Positions 24,950-34,312 of a stretch of 64,000 bases of DNA are shown here, piece after piece (the first letter of the stretch is position 1; each line of letters starts with the position of its first letter). The notes beneath the pieces are model-generated. The model was not told where the DNA came from and searched no databases. It was given only the letters and a program-made list of their open reading frames with translations. Position numbers and translations under genes: made by a program. The stretch covers positions 434,001-498,000 of the forward strand of contig JAHBZT010000004.1 in NCBI GenBank assembly GCA_019635315.1, read 5' to 3'. The stretch is from Rubrivivax sp. (lineage in GTDB: Bacteria; Pseudomonadota; Gammaproteobacteria; Burkholderiales; Burkholderiaceae_C).

Positions 24950-27366
24950 CTCCCTTGACCGAAGTAGCAGTTGTTCACCCGGCCTGCATTGGTGCCCTGG
25001 ACCGCCGTGAGGTCGAGAGTCTTCGGGATGAGCGATGCATAGAACTCGGTGAAGTCCATGGCCGCAAAGTCCAGGGTCTGGAGCTGGGCAACGGTGAAGC
25101 CGCTGCAGTCGGGGTTCTCCGAACTGCCCCAACCCTTGCCGACCTGCACGCGGCCCTGTTCATTGACGATGCGCGCCAGCATCGAGTTGAAGCAGCACTT
25201 GGACGTGGTGTGCTCGATGCAGGAGACGCAGTGGCCGAGGATCCGTATGCACGACGAGCAGTAGGTGCCGACGCTGTGGCATAGCCGGGCCCCCTCCTGG
25301 AGAGCGAGGCGCGCCTCCTGCTCGCTGCACTCCATCATCGACAGGATCACGTAGATGATGATGGCGATGACGAGGGACCACGGGTCGAATGCGAGTACAA
25401 CGCCTTCGCCCGCCGTCGTCGAAGAGGCGTACAGGACGGTGGACCCGGCGGGAAGGGCCGCCCCGTTGACCGCGATCGTGAAGCCGTAGGACGTGAAGGT
25501 CCCGCTGAAGCCGGCGCCGGTCAGCAGCGCGCTCATGCCGGCCATGACGAACTCGCGGTTCTCCGAGTTCATCAGGATGTCGTAGACCAGGCGAGTGCCG
25601 CTACCGAAGACGCTCTGGTTGGTCATCCCCGCGCCGGCGCCGTCGGTGTAGCAGCAGTTCTTCAGCAGCTTGTCGCGGCAGCGGTTCGCCTCGCCCTTGA
25701 AGACCTGCATGCGGTCGCTGTCGAGGTAGACGCCTGCTTCGCGTGCGGCTTCCAGCATCGACATGCTGCGTGCGAAGTCCGCGTCGTTGGTGTAGGCGAT
25801 GTTGAAGCAGCTCGTTCCCAGGCAGAACACGTTGGTGGGGCAGTTTGAGGCAGTCGTGGTGGTCTCGGCCGGCACCGGGCAGCTGTACTGATCCTGGTAG
25901 ACCTCGCACGCACCGGTCGTGGGATTGGTCTGTGCGCAAGCGGACGACAACGGCGTGCACCCCGTGGCGACAAGCGGTGCACATTGATCGCTGGTAACCG
26001 TGTCGGTGCAAGACATCGTCGTCCGGTATTCCCAGCAGTCGCGGGTCACTGCGACCCCGTCGACGATCTTGGTCGATGGACCGTCGACGCACTGGGCTGC
26101 CGAGGCGGGTGTGCAGCGCCCGCCCGCAGCCAGCGTCGGGCACTGGCTGTTCCAGGTGTCGGTCGCTGTCGCCGCCGTGGACGCCTTCGTGTAGGTGAGC
26201 CGCATCTGGGGGATGGGGCCGTATGCCGGGTTCGGCGTCCAACCCACCACGGCGCGCGCGGAGGCGGCGCGCCAGTACGAGCTGGAGAACGTGCCGGTCG
26301 TGTCTGTCGCGAAGATGTCGAAGGGCGATGCAGACGGCTCGTAGCAGGTCTTCCTATCAAGCGGCGCCGTCGTGCAGCTGTAGCTGTCGCCACTGCCGGT
26401 GCATGTCTCGACCGCCAGGTTGTCGCCGCTCTGCGTGCCTGCGGGGCAGGCGGACAGCACCTCCAGGAAGGGCTTTTGGACGGTGCATGTGTAGCCGGAG
26501 TCCGGGTTGCCCGTGCAGGTCTCACGCTGGGAGTCCGCCAGCATGGCCGTGAGGCTGCAGGTCGAGCCGGTGCAGGACTTGTCGGCCACCCAGACGCCGG
26601 ACTGGATCTCGGCGCCGGTCATCCATGAGTAGGTCGTGCCCAGGACGACCACCATCTGAGGAAAGACCACCGGCGTCGTCATGTCGACGTTGAAGAAGGC
26701 GAGCGGGGTACCGCTGGACGTGATGCGGAAGTGCTGCGTCGTGTCGGGTCGATCCGGCAGGCACTGCGCATCCAAACCGATCGAGCCGGATGCGGCATGC
26801 GCGAACCAGTCGCCCGGCGAGCAGCTCGTCGTGCGGTCGATCGCCACCGTCAGGGCATTCGAGCAGCTGTAGCTGCCGACGCCGACGTATCGCGCGCAGG
26901 TCCGGGTTTCGGTACGGGCGGGTGTCGTGACCTCCGAGGTCACGCAGCCGCTGTAGTAGGCGGCTAGGCTGCCCAGGTCGGCGGACGGGTTGCGGGTGAT
27001 GCTTCTCGCTGCGACCACGGCCGGGTCGCCCGGGCTTACTGGCGTGCGTGGCGTGTTGGCCGAGGTGATCGCATTGCGCAGCGCTTGGCAGGTCGGATCG
27101 GACGGGGTCGCCGTGCAGGCCGCGAGCTTCGCGTTGACGTCGGTGCCCAGGCTGGCACGGCCCGCGAGCGCTGCCTCCGGTGGCGTCGTGGTGTAGCCAG
27201 GAACGACCGACGTGGCGCTCGGCGTGTTCACCATGCCGCGGATGACGGTGTTCGCAGCGTTGCCGGCGGTCACGCCCTGGTCATGCGACGACTGCGCGAA
27301 CACGCAGACGCGCGTGAACAGGAAGGCGCAGATCGTGACCCACACCATGATGCGCTTGAGGCTCAT
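24940..27366 (-). CDS. traN: TraN, outer-membrane mating-pair stabilisation protein
   Basis: An 808-residue, very Cys-rich exported protein, longer than F TraN (about 600). The signal peptide covers about 1-24 and the start MSLKRIMV follows AGGAGGCC. The middle holds a long run of paired cysteines in short repeats (for example CTVQKPFLEVLSACPAG), followed by the conserved C-terminal region with LEAAREAG, CRDKLLKNCC and the CCFNSMLARIVNEQGR motif. TraN contacts receptors on the recipient surface. The overlong Cys-rich middle is the part that varies between elements and may set recipient range. Confidence 0.93.
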   Translation of the reverse strand: MSLKRIMVWVTICAFLFTRVCVFAQSSHDQGVTAGNAANTVIRGMVNTPSATSVVPGYTTTPPEAALAGRASLGTDVNAKLAACTATPSDPTCQALRNAITSANTPRTPVSPGDPAVVAARSITRNPSADLGSLAAYYSGCVTSEVTTPARTETRTCARYVGVGSYSCSNALTVAIDRTTSCSPGDWFAHAASGSIGLDAQCLPDRPDTTQHFRITSSGTPLAFFNVDMTTPVVFPQMVVVLGTTYSWMTGAEIQSGVWVADKSCTGSTCSLTAMLADSQRETCTGNPDSGYTCTVQKPFLEVLSACPAGTQSGDNLAVETCTGSGDSYSCTTAPLDRKTCYEPSASPFDIFATDTTGTFSSSYWRAASARAVVGWTPNPAYGPIPQMRLTYTKASTAATATDTWNSQCPTLAAGGRCTPASAAQCVDGPSTKIVDGVAVTRDCWEYRTTMSCTDTVTSDQCAPLVATGCTPLSSACAQTNPTTGACEVYQDQYSCPVPAETTTTASNCPTNVFCLGTSCFNIAYTNDADFARSMSMLEAAREAGVYLDSDRMQVFKGEANRCRDKLLKNCCYTDGAGAGMTNQSVFGSGTRLVYDILMNSENREFVMAGMSALLTGAGFSGTFTSYGFTIAVNGAALPAGSTVLYASSTTAGEGVVLAFDPWSLVIAIIIYVILSMMECSEQEARLALQEGARLCHSVGTYCSSCIRILGHCVSCIEHTTSKCCFNSMLARIVNEQGRVQVGKGWGSSENPDCSGFTVAQLQTLDFAAMDFTEFYASLIPKTLDLTAVQGTNAGRVNNCYFGQGRCN

Positions 27367-28145
27367 TCGCGGCCTCCTCTCATCTTCGACAGGAACGCGC
27401 CGGCCTCCTGGTTGAAGCTCGGCGCGGAGCGCTTGAAGAACTCGAGCGCGTAGTCCAGGCTGACATCGCCGGCGACCGACACGTAGCTTGCGGTGGGGAA
27501 GCACGTTCCCGCCGCGCAGGGCTCCGGCATGGCGGCCGCCCTGAGCAGCACGAACGTCGGCACAGCCGACACCGCGAAGCGGTCAAAGGCCTGAGGGTCG
27601 ATCTGGAAGCCCACCTTACGCTGCCCGATCAGTCGCTGGGTGCGTGCCACGGTCTGCTGCAGCGAGCCATTGACGAAGCCACGGGTGACCAGAGTCGCTC
27701 CGGATCTGGCGGCCTGGTCCGTGAGCCGCGAGAGGGCGGCTTCGGGCATCGAGAAGCTGACGAACACCAGCAGGGCGGGGCCCGCATTCAGCGCCGCGGC
27801 GGCTCCGGGCTGCGACATGGCTTCGTAGCCGCGCGCGACAGCGCCCAGATCCACCGGCCGGCGAGTCACGGGCTGCGGCAGCGCGTCGACCCTCGGCGTT
27901 GCCTGAATCGGGACTCGCGCGAGCTCTGCTTCGGTTGGCATGCGATGCTTCTTCGCTGCCTGCTCGATATCCTTGTCGGTGATCGCAGGCTGGCTCTTGG
28001 CTGCGCGCGCGATGTCGTCGTCGGTGACGACCGGCGCGACGGGTTGAGCCCAGACGATGGTCGGCAGCAGCCAGGCGGCGGCAATCACGCGGATCCTGGC
28101 CGCCGGGCCGCCACCGGCGACGAAGTCGCGGTCAGTAGCCGACAC
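27363..28145 (-). CDS. trbC: TrbC, pilin assembly protein
   Basis: A 260-residue exported protein with a GTG start overlapping the end of traU and a hydrophobic signal (RIRVIAAAWLLPTIVWAQ). The C-terminal thioredoxin-like TrbC domain has LLVFVSFSMPEAAL, the GATLVTRGFVNGSL segment and AVPTFVLL, the family pattern. Residues 40-100 repeat an acidic DDDIARAAK / DKDIEQAAK motif. TrbC acts with TraW in pilus assembly. Its stop overlaps the traN start. Confidence 0.92.
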   Translation of the reverse strand: MSATDRDFVAGGGPAARIRVIAAAWLLPTIVWAQPVAPVVTDDDIARAAKSQPAITDKDIEQAAKKHRMPTEAELARVPIQATPRVDALPQPVTRRPVDLGAVARGYEAMSQPGAAAALNAGPALLVFVSFSMPEAALSRLTDQAARSGATLVTRGFVNGSLQQTVARTQRLIGQRKVGFQIDPQAFDRFAVSAVPTFVLLRAAAMPEPCAAGTCFPTASYVSVAGDVSLDYALEFFKRSAPSFNQEAGAFLSKMRGGRE

Positions 28146-29148
28146 AGCAGTTCCTCTTCCTGAAGAGCATGAAGGCGAAGTCCTCGCCTCGGACGGGATA
28201 CTCCTTGCCCGCACCCCACAGCACGGTGGTGCGTCCGAACGGCTGACAGCATTTGCCGTCGAGCTTGTCGGTCGTCGGGATGGGATAGGTCAGCTGCGTC
28301 TTGTAGGCCGACTTGTCCATGATCGGCTCCAGATACGGCCCGCACAGCCCCTTCCTGCCGTGCCAGCCCCACGCGATCAGCTCGCGATGCATCTTGGCGG
28401 TGAGCCGCTGCGCGAGCAGCGCCGCCGTGCGAACGCCACCCATGTGGTACTGAACCTGGCCGTCAAGCGGGTAGATGCTGCCTTGGCAGCCGGCGCACCA
28501 GAAGAGCGAGTTCATGCCGAAGCCGACCGTCGACGCCACGCAGTCCGCAGCGCAGGCCGCGATCGCGATGGGGTTGGCGAAGAGCACGGCGTCGGGATTC
28601 AGCAGGACCGTGAGTTCGTCGTCGTTCCACAGCGGATCGACCTCGGTCAGGTACGCGAGGTCGAAGCTGCCGCGCTCGAGACACGGGAAGTCGGTGACGA
28701 CCTCCATCCAGTACAGCACCGGGTTGACATAGAAGTGCGCCTGATAGAAGGACCCGCCGTCGCCGTCGCCTTCGGGGCGCGTGAAGCGAGCGGCCTCGGG
28801 CGCCGCGATCCCGGGATCGAGATTGAGACCGCCCAGCGACGGGAGGCAGAAGGGCTTTCGCACCGCCTCCACGTGACGAGCCGGCTCCCAGAAGCCGATC
28901 GACAATCCAATGGTCGGGTTCACCCCGCAGCTGCAGACTGGGTTGCTCGGGTTGCTGTCGTTGTCCTCCTGGCCGCCGAAGTTGGCGACCGTCGCGCTGC
29001 CGATGGTGATCGGAAGAATGCACGACCAGCAGATATCCGTGATGGGGTTCGGGAACTTGCCCGTGCACGTGGCGATAGGGGCCGCCGTCGCCAAGAGGGC
29101 GGGCAGGCTCGCCGCGAGTGCGGCCAACGATCGAATGAGCGCTTTCAC
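28132..29148 (-). CDS. traU: TraU, pilus assembly protein
   Basis: A 338-residue Cys-rich periplasmic protein. The GTG start overlaps the traW stop (GTGA); the signal peptide is about residues 1-23. Hallmarks are CTGKFPNPITDICWSCILP, FWEPARHVEAVRKPFCLPS, the paired CAADC and FWCAGCQGSIYP motifs, and the end KCCQPFGRTTVLWG. Length equals F TraU. TraU is needed more for DNA transfer than for the pilus itself. Confidence 0.95.
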   Translation of the reverse strand: MKALIRSLAALAASLPALLATAAPIATCTGKFPNPITDICWSCILPITIGSATVANFGGQEDNDSNPSNPVCSCGVNPTIGLSIGFWEPARHVEAVRKPFCLPSLGGLNLDPGIAAPEAARFTRPEGDGDGGSFYQAHFYVNPVLYWMEVVTDFPCLERGSFDLAYLTEVDPLWNDDELTVLLNPDAVLFANPIAIAACAADCVASTVGFGMNSLFWCAGCQGSIYPLDGQVQYHMGGVRTAALLAQRLTAKMHRELIAWGWHGRKGLCGPYLEPIMDKSAYKTQLTYPIPTTDKLDGKCCQPFGRTTVLWGAGKEYPVRGEDFAFMLFRKRNCCVGY

Positions 29149-29774
29149 TTGATCACCACCTCGTCGATGCGAAGGCGCGAGCCTTCCTGGGAGACGATCG
29201 CCGGCACCGCGGTGATGCCCAGCTTGCGCACGAGCGTTCCTTCCTGGTCGTAGAAGACCTGCCGGCTCCACGACTTCATGAGGTCCAGGTAGCTGCCCCC
29301 GACCAGGATGGGCTTCACGCGGCCCTGGTAGACGTCGATCAGCTCTTTGGCCTGCGCCACCTGGCGGGGGTCTCGGGCGTCGAAGAACAGCAGGTGTTTC
29401 GACAAGGAGACGACGTCGAGCGGGTTCACCTTCATGCCCGCGGGAAACAGCAACCTCCCACTCTCATCGGTGATGTTGCGATCGACGGTAAACGTCGGGT
29501 CGAAGTAGAACGTCCTGGCGGTCTGTGCGCGATGCAGGCCCGGCACGGGCTTCGGGCTCCGGATCGACTGCGTCGCTCGCGCCTTGGCCAGGTCTTCCAT
29601 GCGCTGCAGCTCGCCGCTGCGCTCCTTCTCGCGAAGGCGCGCCATGATGAAGTCGAGCAGGTTCTGCTCCGCGATCGGATACGTCGGACCGATCGTGCCC
29701 AGACTCTCCGCGCGGGCGCACGCTGCGGCGCAGAGGGCGGCGCACACAATGGCAACGCGGGCAGCGGATCGCAC
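29145..29774 (-). CDS. traW: TraW, pilus assembly protein
   Basis: A 209-residue exported protein with a signal peptide (about 1-22). The motifs GPTYPIAEQNLLDFIM, TFYFDPTFTVDRNITDE, PLDVVSLSKHLLFFDARD and the ending VPAIVSQEGSRLRIDE are typical TraW. It partners TrbC in building the pilus. The stop overlaps the traU start and the gene follows two bases after a small exported-protein gene. Confidence 0.95.
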   Translation of the reverse strand: MRSAARVAIVCAALCAAACARAESLGTIGPTYPIAEQNLLDFIMARLREKERSGELQRMEDLAKARATQSIRSPKPVPGLHRAQTARTFYFDPTFTVDRNITDESGRLLFPAGMKVNPLDVVSLSKHLLFFDARDPRQVAQAKELIDVYQGRVKPILVGGSYLDLMKSWSRQVFYDQEGTLVRKLGITAVPAIVSQEGSRLRIDEVVIK

Positions 29775-29775
29775 T

Positions 29776-30108
29776 TCAGCTCCCTGGGCAGGAGATGGAC
29801 GCGCCGAGGCGCTGCAGATCGGCGGTGTCCTTCTGGTGCGTCGCGCGGATCATCGCCATCAGCGTCGGGTCGCCGTTCCCCTCCGCGAACGCGCGCCGCA
29901 GTTCGACCGTGCGAAGGGCGCGGCCGCAGCGCGCGCGGAAGGCGGCCATGTAGGCTTCGGCACCCTCGCGCGCCGGCGGAGCGACCTGCGCGAGCAATGC
30001 GAGATAGGCGTCGATCGGAACGTCGTCGCGGATCTGAAGGTCGGCGCTCTGCGCCAAAGCGAGGGAGGTCAGGAGGGCGGCGGCACCGAGCAGAATCGAG
30101 TTGCGCAT
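29776..30108 (-). CDS. Small exported protein in the tra operon
   Basis: A 110-residue protein with a signal peptide (MRNSILLGAAALLTSLALAQ). The mature part is helical (IDAYLALLAQVAPPAREGAE) with two Cys, one near the end. It sits between the S26 peptidase gene and traW with tiny gaps, so it is certainly in the operon. No named Tra counterpart recognised. Confidence 0.75.
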   Translation of the reverse strand: MRNSILLGAAALLTSLALAQSADLQIRDDVPIDAYLALLAQVAPPAREGAEAYMAAFRARCGRALRTVELRRAFAEGNGDPTLMAMIRATHQKDTADLQRLGASISCPGS

Positions 30109-30121
30109 CGAAGGCCTCCGC

Positions 30122-30706
30122 TCAGAACAGGGGGTGAACCTTTGCGGCGACGTCGCGCACGGCGACGAGGCCGCTGGCGCGATACCGCGAGTCGAAGCTG
30201 TCCGGGCTGGTTCCCTGGACGTAGAGGAAGCCCGGAGGGATGACCGTGGCCTCGATCGGCTGCAGCGGCCTGCGGTCGAAGGTGTGCGTCTTGGCTCGGC
30301 CGACGCTGACTCCATTGATGAAGACCTCGCGGTCGGCGACGGTGACCGTGTCGCCTGCGACACCGGCGATGCGCTTGAAGAAGGGCTGGTCCTTCAGGCC
30401 CGGGTGGCTCGTGCGCGCAGCCTCGCCCTCGAACGCGTACACGACCAGGTCGCCGCGGGTCAGCGTCGTGGAGCGGTTGTCGACATAGACCACGTGGTAC
30501 GGGACGCTCGCCGACCAGTTGAACAGCAACGGCAGCACCGGCGTGTGGTGGACGAAGAGCCGCACGACGGCGAGCATCCAGACGGCGGCGACGAGGACGA
30601 ACAGGTACCAGCGGTGCCTCATCTCGACGACGAGCAGGCATACGCCGGCCGCCCACCAGGAGAGCAGGCTGGTGCGTGGCGCGCCTGTGGCCAACGGACC
30701 GTTCAT
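30122..30706 (-). CDS. trhF: TrhF/TraF-type S26 signal peptidase
   Basis: A 194-residue inner-membrane serine peptidase starting MNGPLATGAP. One or two membrane helices (about 12-55) precede the catalytic part: the nucleophile Ser in NWSASVPYHVV near residue 64 and the general-base Lys in FFKRIAGVAGD near 110, followed by strand motifs FLYVQGTSPDSFDSR. The S26 members of F-like and SXT systems are thought to mature or cyclise pilin. The start overlaps the trbI stop. Confidence 0.9.
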   Translation of the reverse strand: MNGPLATGAPRTSLLSWWAAGVCLLVVEMRHRWYLFVLVAAVWMLAVVRLFVHHTPVLPLLFNWSASVPYHVVYVDNRSTTLTRGDLVVYAFEGEAARTSHPGLKDQPFFKRIAGVAGDTVTVADREVFINGVSVGRAKTHTFDRRPLQPIEATVIPPGFLYVQGTSPDSFDSRYRASGLVAVRDVAAKVHPLF

Positions 30707-31059
30707 GTGCGCTCCAGCTTCGACTTCAGCCTGGGCGTGAGGTCGATGGTGTTGGCCGATGGGCCGGCGATCGCGCTCTTGAGCACCACGAGGCAGCCGC
30801 ACTCGCGAGGCAGTTCCTCCAGCGCTTGCGGCAGCCTGCGGGCGAACGTCGAAGCCAGATCCATCGCGCGCTGCCGCTCCGCGTCGGTCTTGCCGGCGGT
30901 GATCAGCGAGGCGAACTCCGCCTCCTTTTGCCGGTAGACGTCGGAGACGTCGACGACGCCGATTCGCTGGGAGGGACGGAAGACCAAGCGGTCGTAGGCG
31001 AACAGGCCGCTGGCGGTCAGCAGCAGCGAGATCGCCACGGAGAGCGCGACGTGCCTCAT
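30703..31059 (-). CDS. trbI: TrbI-like pilus assembly protein
   Basis: A 118-residue protein with an N-terminal membrane helix (MRHVALSVAISLLLTASGLFAYD) and the TrbI/OmpH-like VVDVSDVYRQKEAEFASLI segment, then helices and a CGCLVVLKSAIAG strand with a Cys pair. The short bitopic protein influences pilus extension and retraction in F. Both ends overlap neighbours by four bases. Confidence 0.85.
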   Translation of the reverse strand: MRHVALSVAISLLLTASGLFAYDRLVFRPSQRIGVVDVSDVYRQKEAEFASLITAGKTDAERQRAMDLASTFARRLPQALEELPRECGCLVVLKSAIAGPSANTIDLTPRLKSKLERT

Positions 31060-33662
31060 ACGGCGTGCCCCCGGCGGCGCAGCAGCTCGGTGATTGCGTC
31101 GTCGATCGAGTACCCGGCACGCCGCAGTTCGTCCAGCGGCGCGTTGTCGTCGAGCTTGTTGCTGAACAGCAGATGGCTGAACGGGTCGAGAATGTTGCGG
31201 GCGACCCCTTCGCCGACCGGCGACGAGATGTAGCACTCGGAGAACACGCCGGGTTCGGTTCGCAGCGACTGCAGCAAGCGCTTCTTCGATTCGTCCATGG
31301 AGATCCGGCCGTTGCGACCGAGCAGCTCGATGGACTCGGCCTTCTGGCGCAGCAGGAACGTCCAGTCCGAGCAGTTGAGCGCGGCCTCCATCTGCGCAGA
31401 GCCGTAGTAGTCGTCGGCACTCTGCGTCGCGGTGCCCAGGGCGCCGCCGTACTTGCGCGCGCGGCGCGCGGCTTCCTCGACCACGGCGGCCTTCACGGGA
31501 TCGTCGGAGCCGATCTCGCCGAGCTGCTGCTTCAACTCGTCGATGAAGAGGAGCTTCTTGCGATCGCGGGTCAGGTACATCTGCCCCGTGATCTGGTACA
31601 TGAGCAGGATGTTGACCACCGCATGCAGTTCGGGCTTGCGCTTGAGCTCCTCGTTCTCGATGACCATGAAGTCGTTCGAGAAGTCGATGTTGTTGCGCCC
31701 CTCGAAGAAGCGCGCGTATTCGCCGTCCTTCGTGTACGGGTTCAGCATCACCGCCAGATCCTTGATGCGCTGGTCTTCCTTCAGGCCGAGTTCGGGGATG
31801 CTCCCCGTGATGAAGGCGTCGCGCAGGCCGGTGATCGTCAGCTCGCGTCCGTACTGCTTGTAGAGCTTGAGGGCCATGGCACCGAGCGCCTTGATCTGCA
31901 CCTCCTCCAGCGCGCTGGCCATCGAGCACATCTTGGCCAGCGCGGGCTTGAGCATGTCGATGTCCTCGTTGATGCCACCCTCTACGGATCCGTCGGGGGC
32001 GACGCGCTCTTCCGAGACGACGCTGAAGGGATTGAGGTTGATCTTCGAGTCGGTGCGGAACTCGATGTACGTGCCGCCAGCCTTCTTGCACAGCTTCTCG
32101 AACGAACGGCCCAGGTCCATCATCCACACGCGAGCCCCGCTCGACAGGTACGACCAGGCCATCTCGTTCATTAGCACCGACTTGCCGGAGCCCGGGGCGC
32201 CGATGATCGAGAAGTTGTAGTTGCCGAGATCGTTGTCGTAGACGTCCAGGGTCATCAGCTGGCCGCGGCGGCCGCCGAACAGCAGCGTCGGGGTGCGCGT
32301 GCCCCGCCACTCGGCCACCAGCGGGGCGAGATGAATCGCGTTGCCCATCGTCTTGCGCGTGACGCGGCGCATCTTGCGCAGGTCACCGTGGAACTTCGGC
32401 GACAGCGTCATCGGCAGGCTGGCGATCAGTGCCTGGCGATGCATGTAGACGTCCGCATTCAGGTCGAAGCCCCGCGCACGCCAGATCGCCTTGGCGGTCT
32501 CTTGCGTCTGGACCGTTCGGTCGGGCGTGCTGAACACCGCGAGCTGGTGGTACATGCTGACGATCGCGCCGCCGGCGTCGATGACGTCGGCAGCGGCGGT
32601 CCAGTCGCGTGCCTTCTTGCCGACATCGGGCATGACGCGAGCCATCTTGCTGTCGGCGTTCTGCGTCGCGCGGACGTGGTTTGCCGTGACGGTAGTGCGG
32701 GTCGTGTTCGGGTCCAGCACGTGGACGCCCATCGTCAGCAGGAACGGCGCGTTGTACTGAAGCGCCGGCTGCATCAGGTCGCCGATGAGCGCGCCCATCT
32801 GCCACAGCCCGAACCGTTCCGGGAAGGACTTGATCGAGAAGAAGCGCACGTCCATGCCCGGACCGCCGCCTTCCTTCCAGAGGTGCAGCCCGTTCGCCGC
32901 GGCGTCCTGGATCGTGTCATGGTCGACGATCTGCTCGCGGACTTCGCGCCCGTCGTCGTAGTGCAGGTCGGACCCGTGCGTGCTGGTGATGCGGTCCGGG
33001 TTGACGAACAGCGAGCACCAGTTGATGAGGTCCGCAGCGTCACAGACGCGATTGGGCAACGAGGCGGACCGCAGCGTGGTCGCCATCCCGTCGCGCAGCG
33101 AGATGATCTCTTCGCGTCGGGCGAGGTTGTTCGGGTCGCCTTGAAGCGTCACGCTCATCATCAGGCGAAAGTCCCGGATCGTGTAGTGGAAGCCCTGGGT
33201 CAGCGAACGCTGGGCGCCGCCGGTGAGGTGCTCGAAGCGCCGGCGCGCGAGCTTGCGGAACAGGTTGTCGTTGCGCGCGGGGCGCCCCCACGTCTGGGCC
33301 TTGCTGACCTGGTCGCTGTCCTCCGAGCGCAGGTTCGCGTACTGGCGCAGCTGCGCGCGGATGTGGGGCGAGGCGAAGAGGTGGAACTGGATCCCCGTAC
33401 CCGCCGGGCAGTTGGCGTACAGCGAGATCAGCACTTCGACCATGCGGTCGTCGGCGCCGCTCTGGGGCATGATCTCCAGCAGGAAGCCGATGCCGTCGCG
33501 GTTGACGAACAGCCGCTCGTCCTCGAGGTAGGACGCATAGGGCAGCCAGCTCGCGAACTGGTCGGCCGGCGAATCGTCGACCGCGCCGAAGCCGAAGAGG
33601 CCTGGCCGCGGGTCGCCGGATGAGCCGGTGCCGAGGAAGCTGGTACGCAGCGCGTTGAGCAT
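31056..33662 (-). CDS. traC: TraC, VirB4-type ATPase of the secretion system
   Basis: An 868-residue cytoplasmic ATPase, near F TraC length. The N-terminal TraC_F_IV domain (from about residue 30, with QFHLFASPHIRAQLRQYANL) is followed by the motor domain: Walker A GAPGSGKSVLMNE near residue 490, the MMDLGRSFEKLCK strand, Walker B LLFIDELKQQL near 700, and the ATQSADDYYGS motif. It powers pilus assembly at the inner membrane. It starts 23 bases after traV and overlaps trbI. Confidence 0.96.
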   Translation of the reverse strand: MLNALRTSFLGTGSSGDPRPGLFGFGAVDDSPADQFASWLPYASYLEDERLFVNRDGIGFLLEIMPQSGADDRMVEVLISLYANCPAGTGIQFHLFASPHIRAQLRQYANLRSEDSDQVSKAQTWGRPARNDNLFRKLARRRFEHLTGGAQRSLTQGFHYTIRDFRLMMSVTLQGDPNNLARREEIISLRDGMATTLRSASLPNRVCDAADLINWCSLFVNPDRITSTHGSDLHYDDGREVREQIVDHDTIQDAAANGLHLWKEGGGPGMDVRFFSIKSFPERFGLWQMGALIGDLMQPALQYNAPFLLTMGVHVLDPNTTRTTVTANHVRATQNADSKMARVMPDVGKKARDWTAAADVIDAGGAIVSMYHQLAVFSTPDRTVQTQETAKAIWRARGFDLNADVYMHRQALIASLPMTLSPKFHGDLRKMRRVTRKTMGNAIHLAPLVAEWRGTRTPTLLFGGRRGQLMTLDVYDNDLGNYNFSIIGAPGSGKSVLMNEMAWSYLSSGARVWMMDLGRSFEKLCKKAGGTYIEFRTDSKINLNPFSVVSEERVAPDGSVEGGINEDIDMLKPALAKMCSMASALEEVQIKALGAMALKLYKQYGRELTITGLRDAFITGSIPELGLKEDQRIKDLAVMLNPYTKDGEYARFFEGRNNIDFSNDFMVIENEELKRKPELHAVVNILLMYQITGQMYLTRDRKKLLFIDELKQQLGEIGSDDPVKAAVVEEAARRARKYGGALGTATQSADDYYGSAQMEAALNCSDWTFLLRQKAESIELLGRNGRISMDESKKRLLQSLRTEPGVFSECYISSPVGEGVARNILDPFSHLLFSNKLDDNAPLDELRRAGYSIDDAITELLRRRGHAV

Positions 33663-33685
33663 GGTCGTGGTCCTCGCGTCGTCGG

Positions 33686-34312
33686 TCAGTTGTCGTTGGA
33701 CGCAGGAGTGCGCGCCTGCAGGGCGCGCAGCGCGCCGGTGATCGAGCCGTTGTCCTCGGCGGGCGACGCCGTGGTGTCCTTGCCTGACTCGGCCGGCGCC
33801 TTGGCAGCGGAGGTCGGCAGCTTCGACGGTCGCACTGGGGCGTAGGGCTCACGCGCATGCCGCTGCACGTGGTCGACCAGCCAGCGCCCGTTGTCGACCT
33901 GGACGTACACGACGCTTTCGCCGTTGAGGTCGCGCTCCGCGTCCTCCCACGGTTTGATCCACAGCCGCAGCACCTTGGGTGCCGAGCGCAACGGCGCAGC
34001 GACGTAAGCCGCGCCCTCGTCGCCCCGGGTCGAGGTGGCCGAGGTGGATACCATGGCCGGCACGCTGCGCGCAGGCGTCGACCGTTCGGCTGTCGGGGCG
34101 TCCGAGCGGCCGGAAGAGCTCCGCCGCTGCGACGGCAAGTTGTTCTGGATCGCGTTGTAGTAGGTGCCCGAGACCGAGTCGCACTTGACGCCTTCAGGGG
34201 CCTTGCAGGCGTAGCTGCTCGTGCCGTCCAGGCCGCTCAGGCTCGAGCAGGCGGTGAGCAGGGTTGCCGCAGCGGCGATGGCCGACCCCAGGCGACCGAA
34301 GAGGTGCTTCAT
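33686..34312 (-). CDS. traV: TraV, outer-membrane lipoprotein of the core complex
   Basis: A 208-residue lipoprotein. The lipobox LLTACSSL places the acylated Cys near residue 22. The [19 protein letters not shown] motif with two conserved Cys is diagnostic of TraV, followed by a low-complexity Ser-Arg-Ala region and the [19 protein letters not shown] strand. TraV, TraK and TraB build the envelope-spanning core. The start overlaps the dsbC stop. Confidence 0.93.
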   Translation of the reverse strand: MKHLFGRLGSAIAAAATLLTACSSLSGLDGTSSYACKAPEGVKCDSVSGTYYNAIQNNLPSQRRSSSGRSDAPTAERSTPARSVPAMVSTSATSTRGDEGAAYVAAPLRSAPKVLRLWIKPWEDAERDLNGESVVYVQVDNGRWLVDHVQRHAREPYAPVRPSKLPTSAAKAPAESGKDTTASPAEDNGSITGALRALQARTPASNDN

